Positions 58,310 through 64,000 of a stretch of 64,000 bases of DNA are shown piece after piece. The notes beneath the pieces were generated by a model. That model did not search any database, had not been told where the DNA came from, and was given only the letters and a program-made list of their open reading frames with translations. The position numbers and the translations under genes were made by a program. This DNA is from Lantana camara. Taxonomy: Eukaryota > Streptophyta > Magnoliopsida > Lamiales > Verbenaceae. How positions within the stretch are numbered: the first letter of the stretch is position 1; every line of letters begins with the position of its first letter. Location: assembly GCA_037501455.1 (NCBI GenBank), contig CM074856.1, forward strand, positions 101,401,001 to 101,465,000, given 5' to 3'.

Positions 58310-59810
58310 CTTTACATCTTAACCTCTCGTTCAATCCTTGAGAATCCTTTTCGTGGGGAAGCCTTTACGAAAACCTTATCTCCAATCTCAACCTTCAATT
58401 TCTTCTTCCGAAGACCTACATAAATCTTTTGTCGATCCTGAACAGCCTTCATCCGTGGTCTAACTATCTGGAACTTATCAATAACATCTTGTACTGTCTT
58501 AGAGGGTTTTTCCTTCTTTTCCCCTCTATTAATCCCTTCTTGCTTGGTCCAATTACATTCCTCCAAGTCAAAGAGTAACGGTAATTGATATTTCTGTCAT
58601 AAAGAGCTTCATAAGGGACCATTTCAATCGAGGCTTGATAACCGTTGTAGTAAACAACTCACTTATCTGTAACTGCTCATTACACGAACTTCGAAAGTCC
58701 AATGCACATGCTCTCAACAAATCCTCCAGATACTTAATCAATCTTTCTGATTGTCCGTCGGTCTGAGGATGGAAAGCTGTGCTGAATTGAAGCCTTGTTC
58801 CCAAACACTTCTGCAATTCTTGTCATAACCTTGAAGTAAACCTGGGATCCCGATCCGAGACAATACTAACAAGTACACCATGAAGCCTGACAATCTCATC
58901 AATAGAATTGCTTCAATAAAACCTCAACACCTTCTCTCAGGTTAGCTCTTCTACCTTCCTTGTAGTTCCACATTTCTGAAATAATGTATCGTCCACTCGG
59001 GTTGTATTCGTTTACCTCAAACAGAGTTGATGTCACAGCTTCGAAAATTTCCTTACCGCAATTCTCCTTCAGGTCTCTCACCTTTCATCGTCTTCATTTA
59101 TTACTGCCTGTTCCCTGCCATTAATTTTAACCACTTCCTTGTTTCTAAATGCCTTGAGCAGCAAATCCACTGTTTTTAATACTTCCAAGTCCCCTTCATT
59201 ACTCAAAGCAAAGATCACTGTCACTAATTCCGACTCGTGAGTGGGGTAGTTCTGTTCATGCTCTTTCAGTTTCCTTGAGGCATAGGCGATCACTCTTCCA
59301 TTTTGCATCGCCACACATCCCCAAACTTCCTTTTGAGGCGTCCGTATAAACCGTATATCTTTCTGTACCTTCAGGAAGTGCTAATACAGGAGCGGTGGTC
59401 AACTTTTCCTTTAAAAGTTGAAAGCTATCCTCATACCTCGTCCCACTCAAACTTAACCACCTTCTTAGTCAATCGGGTTAAAGGAGCTGTAATCTTCGAA
59501 AATCCTGTACAAAGCTTCGATAGTAATCTGCCAAACCCCAGAAACGCTTTATTTTTGAAACAGTTTTCGGGCTTTGCCATTGAATAACCGTCTCAGTCTT
59601 AGAAGGGTCTACCTCCAAACCTTTCCTTGAAATAATATGACCCAGAAATGCTACCTGATCAATCCAAAACTCGCCTTTGCTGAACTTAGCATACAATCCG
59701 ATGCTCTCTTAAGGTCTCCAACAAAATTCTGAGGTGCCTTGCATGATCCTCTGGAGTTCTCGAATAAACCCAAATGTCATCGAAGAAGAGTACCACAACT
59801 TATCCTTCCA
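58310..59810 (-). pseudogene. Fragmented gypsy pol (end of RT, RNase H, parts of integrase)
   Basis: Read on the minus strand, the RT remnant starts abruptly at about 59800 with the catalytic box region FFDDIWVYS (FFDD 59776-59787), and all earlier RT motifs are missing. It continues through GHIISRKGLEVDPSKTE to RNase H ([10 protein letters not shown] near 59350, [21 protein letters not shown] at 59240-59300). Integrase is patchy: EIVRLHGVLVSIVSDRDPRF near 58850-58900, FSTAFHPQTDGQSERL near 58750-58790, and a C-terminal part, KVEIGDKVFVKASPRKG, near 58340-58390. The N-terminal zinc region and first catalytic aspartate were not found. Stops and frame changes separate the pieces. It is non-functional. 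Domain order is gypsy-type; I see no chromodomain. Confidence 0.88.
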
Positions 59811-59869
59811 TCAGAACTGAACACTCCCAAACCAACTGATCTGTCTGAAGACTACCACCCAGTGGCGAA

Positions 59870-61163
59870 CTCACCAAACAACAAGAAGAAAAAGCAAATA
59901 ACAGGCAAGCACAGAATAGCAATTAAGTCACAAGAAATAAAAGAATGCGTGACACCCGAATCAAAAAGTGCATGAAAGAGTGCATGAATGCTCATGTTAT
60001 GTATGCATAGGGTACCTTCTACCACAGCTGTGGGATTGATCTCTCCATCTTGCTCTTCACCTTCGAGAGCGTAAGCACGAGCCTGGATCATTGGCCTTTG
60101 AACTCCCTTTTTAAATCCCGGAGTCTTGTCGGGGCATATATCCGCCCTATGATCAGCTTTTCCACATATTAAGCATAAACCCAACCTCTTCCAGCAGTTG
60201 TGATAGTTGTGAGTTGGCCCTCCACAATATGTGCATGGTGGCTTGGAGAATCGTGCTTCATTCGGACCTTGTCGATCCCTTGTTGGTGCAGGCAAAGCTT
60301 TGAGAGCCGGTGGAGTTTGTCCTCCCATCCTTGGCTTCTTAAATGGAATCTTAGGAGGGGAAGTAGCTTGAACCATAGGTCGCTTTCCCGAACTTGTTTC
60401 AGAACCTCGCTCCATCAGTGGCCTAAAAATCGGATCTGTCTTCTTATATTCCTCTTCTTGAACTAGAGCCCTCTGTACCGTATCGGCAAAAGACTCAAAA
60501 TTGTGACCTGCCTGACCGTGTCTCAAATCCTGTCTTAACCGACTTTCTCTTCTCATCCCGGGTGACGTGAGGAGCATATTTCCCAAGTCTATTAAATACT
60601 GTGAGATATTGGGTCACTGTACGCGCTCCTTGCTTTAGATCCATGAACTCTTGCTCCTTTCTCTCTCTCACTACCTCCGGCACAAAGCATTCTCTGAATT
60701 CTCTTTTAAAAACTTCCCAAGTTACTTCCTCTTCATCGACTTCAAGCTTCTCTCTTGTTCGTTCCCACCATTCATATGCATCCCCATCGAGTTGGAATAT
60801 AGCAAATTGGGCCTTCTCTTGCGTGGTAAACTGTCGGACCCCAAATATCCTCTCTAGTCGAATCAACCAACCCTCCGAGACCGCATCGTCAATAGAACCA
60901 GAAAACCGAGGGGGGTTGTAACTCAGAAACACCCCATGAGGATCTCTATTGTTATGGTTTAGTGGAGGAGCTTGTTGTCCTGCTGGTTGTGGTGGGGGAG
61001 CTTGAGCCCTTCTATGCTCTACGTAGTTGAAAACCGCTTCCATAAAATTCCCCATATCCATCGGTGGTGCTTGTGGTTGAGGTGGAGGCGTAGGGGATCG
61101 ATCATGATGACGACGGCGTCCGGGAGATCTCTCACGGTGTCTACGTGGAGGCATCCTGTTCAA
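59870..61163 (-). pseudogene. Gypsy gag with start of protease, frameshifted
   Basis: From ATG at 61163 (MNRMPPRRHRERSPGRRRHH; a second ATG at 61154 gives MPPRRHRERSPG) a 222-residue frame has an Arg/Pro-rich N-terminus. The capsid core follows (YNPPRFSGSIDD, AQFAIFQLDGDAYEWWERTR, TWEVFKREFRECFVPEVVRE, FMDLKQGARTVTQYLTVFNRL). A frameshift near 60535 moves it into a second frame, open to 59852. That frame has two CX2CX4HX4C zinc knuckles (60194-60235 and 60134-60175) and a protease active-site segment LFDSGVTHSFIS (DSG 59954-59962). Shortly after, protease stops and unrelated sequence leads into the late RT fragment, so most of protease and the first part of RT are deleted. One frameshift may still allow a truncated gag. 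Confidence 0.9.
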
Positions 61164-61348
61164 GAAATACTAATATGCATGCTATCTTTAGTCCATGCAT
61201 GCAAGTGCAATTAATTCAATCAAAATTCAAGATTTAGAGCACACAAGCACGTAAACAATGCATATGCAACACATTGACAAGTTGTTCCTAAAGCCGAACG
61301 ACCTAACTGACTCAACACGACACTAGAGCCCGGGTTTTGCAACCCTAA

Positions 61349-61360
61349 GCTCTGATACCA
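61349..61360 (-). other. Primer-binding site of the young gypsy element
   Basis: The minus strand reads TGGTATCAGAGC, eight bases inside the 5' LTR boundary, matching the tRNA-Met site. Confidence 0.92.
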
Positions 61361-61368
61361 CTTAAGGA

Positions 61369-64000
61369 TGTAGCACCCGAGCGTAAGGTACCACATCCCC
61401 CGCACCGAGACCCGACCCGTATATGAAATGGAAGTCCATACACGTGCCGAATCCGCGGCGAACGGGGACACAACACACACGCTATGCTAGGCGGGACTAA
61501 CCCTTGAACCAATCAGTGTAGGAATCATAAAATCAGAGCTAAATAAAATTCGCGGAAGCAAGAACTACATAGCATATATACAATGAGCTAACAAGCTCCA
61601 AAAATAGATATACAAAAGCATTCCTTAATCAACGGCGCTCATGGCCTACAAAAATCATAACGCTCCAAACTAAAATTATAATCATAAGCAAAATATCAAC
61701 AAGAGTATGAATATGAGACAAAAGGAAGTGCTAAACACGAATGCACGACCTAGACGACTTGTATTCCCGCCTAGCACTCCTATACCTGCACAAAACAGCT
61801 GAAAAACAACCGGGTTCAGTCTAAAAGAGACTGGTGGGTATAAAATCGGGGCATAAGATATATAATATCGCATAATTTAAACACATACATGCAAGCCCTA
61901 ATCCCGTGTGAAGTTTGATAAAATTTACCAAGTGGTTAAACAAAAGAAGACATCCACGGGATTACGACGTTCATTTTCATTCATAATTATTCGTAAGGGT
62001 TTAAGCTCGGCGAGTGAGCGTGCACAATCTCCAACCTTCTCCTCGTGTAATCATATCATAATTATTGGTTATCACACATATCTTTCGTGCACATACAAAA
62101 ATGATCATAATCATACATATACACCTTCTTCCTCCGGGTGGTGGACAAGTTAGCTAGACCTGACCACCGATAAATACATAGGCCAATGGGGGTACATGAA
62201 TCCCCCAAGGGCACGCAGCTCCCATTCCTCGCTAAACCTCCTAGCGAGGGCCGGTATCACCGTAGTTTGGTTGGAACTAGTATATGGGATCCCCGTCAGC
62301 CCTTGCTTCCTCGGTTAGCCACATATACTAAGTCCCGGGGCCCGTGAACATAACATCCATACAATCTCGCCAAAACATAAGGTAGGGTTTCATAAATAAA
62401 AAGGGTCATACGTTTGAAACCATTTACTCAAAATGACTCGATTTATATAAATATATTATTTTGGCTTAAAACTTTGCACATAAGGGATTTATAGGGTTGT
62501 TTTAACTAATAGAAGAAAAACCCACCTTTTTCCAAAGCAAAATAAGACACAAGCGTCTCAGGGCTCGCCCGCGTCTCTGACCAAACCCGAATCTGTTCAA
62601 AAGAAAAGGTATGAGACGCAATGACCACATATGACGCTCGGCAATGAAGTGCATATGACATGAATGCTTAAATGATCATATTATATCATAAAAATGTTCA
62701 TGTGCACGATTAAGGAATTTAAATCATATAATCATTCATTCGTTCATATTTTTCATTCAATTTCATAAATTCATAATTTCATATAAATTTCATAAATTCA
62801 TAAATTCATAATTCATAATTCATATCAATTAATCTAACATTCAATTAATAATCACAACACATATAATATTCATATTCACATTTAGGAATGAGATAAATAA
62901 AACGTTCAATCAAAAGTCAGTAAAATAAATACGCGAAATAGAATTCAATTAATTTCAATAATTAAATTAAATTAAATAATAATCCAAATATATAATACAT
63001 ATATATAATATAATAATAAACATATATAATATATAATATAATAACTTATATATACATTATATATATATATGTATACTCACGTACACCCACACACAAACAT
63101 GCATGCATAATATATATTATACACATATTAAATCACCCATGCATGAAAAATTATACAAGTAAATATACAATAGATATATATATATGTATTTCATGCACGT
63201 AGGAAGCATGCATGCACATATTACACATAAATATATATACTATAAGTTATATACACATGCATGCACTAAATCATAGAAGCCATGCACACACAAAGCAATA
63301 TATATATTTACAGTAACACAACCACAGCAGCAGCAACAGTTCCTGGAAGCAGCAGAAAAAGTTCAAGAAAACGGGGTGACACGGGGGTGTCACCCACAAA
63401 GCTTATACCGAGACACCCCCGTATCTCGGTACAGCAAGTCCGGACCATTCTGCACCCCCGTTCCTCGCTGGAACGAGGAGAATTGACACGCCCGTGACAG
63501 CAGCAGCAGCAGCCCAGTTTCGACAGCAAAAACGCAGAAAACAGAGCAAGGAAAAGCATAGGAAAAGCAAGCAACCAAAGCAACATTACAAGGCACAAAT
63601 TGCTGCAATAATTCAACAAGATTACACACCAAAAAGCCATGAAAGATGACAGCAAAAAGGAGAAGAAAAACAGCAGTTTTGACAGCAATTTCAGTCCAGA
63701 AAAAACAGGGCAACACTTCGAAGAAAACAGAGCATGATCGATTCATTCCTACTCCATCTAATCAACTCAGTTAAGGCCAACAAATAAGCAGCAAATTAAC
63801 ATATATTCAACAAGTAAATGAGTTCCAAACGTGATCAATCAAGACAACAACCATACGTGACCTTCAAGTGAAAATTCTGAAAATTGTCATAAATGATATA
63901 TCATAAATTCCTCAACAACCACGAAATCAATGATCATAAATGAAATGAGGATGTCAAAACAATCATTCTCATGCTTGGAATCGATCAAAACCGTTAAGAA
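61369..64000 (-). mobile_element. 5' LTR of the young gypsy element (cut by window edge)
   Basis: It begins TGTAGCACCCGAG, followed by sequence almost identical to 54476-57100. Differences include the 7-bp ATTCATA-type unit and single bases matching 54607, 54626, 56537 and 56819. It has the same hairpin (near 61817-61833) and stem-loop cluster (63374-63496). Confidence 0.95.
63374..63430 (-). repeat. Stem-loop cluster in 5' LTR of the young element
   Basis: 63374-63395 equals the 56488 stem. 63407-63430 equals the 56521 stem except for G-to-A at 63423, which breaks one base pair in the 10-bp arm (GTATCTCGGT against ACCGAGACAC). Confidence 0.85.

Larger units (their letters stand above)
54476..64000 (-). 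mobile_element. Young, internally deleted gypsy element, minus strand (continues past window)
   Basis: 3' LTR 54476-58243, internal region 58244-61368, 5' LTR from 61369 to beyond the window. Comparing the LTRs over the ~2.63 kb available, I find about four substitutions and one 7-bp repeat-unit difference near 55930, so insertion is recent. The internal region, only 3125 bp, holds frameshifted gag-protease and fragments of RT, RNase H and integrase. Its enzymes must have come from elsewhere, or the internal damage post-dates insertion. Gag and pol motifs are Ty3/gypsy. Confidence 0.95.

Overview
The window is plant nuclear DNA, almost certainly from a eudicot. I find no intact host gene. Nearly all of it is long-terminal-repeat (LTR) retrotransposon sequence, stacked by nested insertion, as in pericentromeric or other gene-poor heterochromatin. 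The evidence is tRNA-Met-type primer sites after LTRs, polypurine tracts before LTRs, 5-bp target duplications that I could match exactly, and decayed gag and pol reading frames of both Ty3/gypsy and Ty1/copia type. I cannot name the species.

Layout. (1) 1-17193 is a tandem array of one dead gypsy-type element on the + strand, LTR-internal-LTR-internal-LTR with a 7.4-kb period; the first LTR is cut by the window edge. (2) 17194-32612 is the 3' end of another gypsy element. Its 3' LTR is split by a minus-strand solo LTR (target duplication GTGTC), which is itself split by a complete 10.07-kb copia element at 20974-31044 (target duplication TAAAC). (3) 32613-42567 is a run of LTR fragments, one on + and then four on -, each broken where the next begins. 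The last holds five tandem copies of a 615-bp unit. (4) 42568-54222 is a + strand gypsy element. Its 5' LTR is split by two opposed solo LTRs that share three copies of AACCC. Its internal region has a broken gag, followed by a fragment of a host ARGONAUTE gene of the AGO4 clade (53402-53806). (5) 54223-54475 is a piece of a copia LTR, interrupted by (6) a young minus-strand gypsy element from 54476 to beyond the window end. Its two LTRs are almost identical, yet its coding region is deleted and frameshifted.

The parts do not form a pathway. They are successive layers of selfish DNA, and only the copia polyprotein (one frameshift, one stop) is close to intact. Two structural patterns cut across the LTR families. 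First, clusters of short GC-rich stem-loops lie in the 5' half of several LTRs; the stems are well paired inside each LTR but differ in sequence between LTRs, and two families share an alternating ~32/43-bp spacing. Second, a TCAGTC/GACTGA hairpin near the LTR 3' end keeps its stem while its loop changes. With the captured AGO4-clade fragment, these are the observations most worth following. Host AGO4 proteins act in RNA-directed silencing of elements like these.
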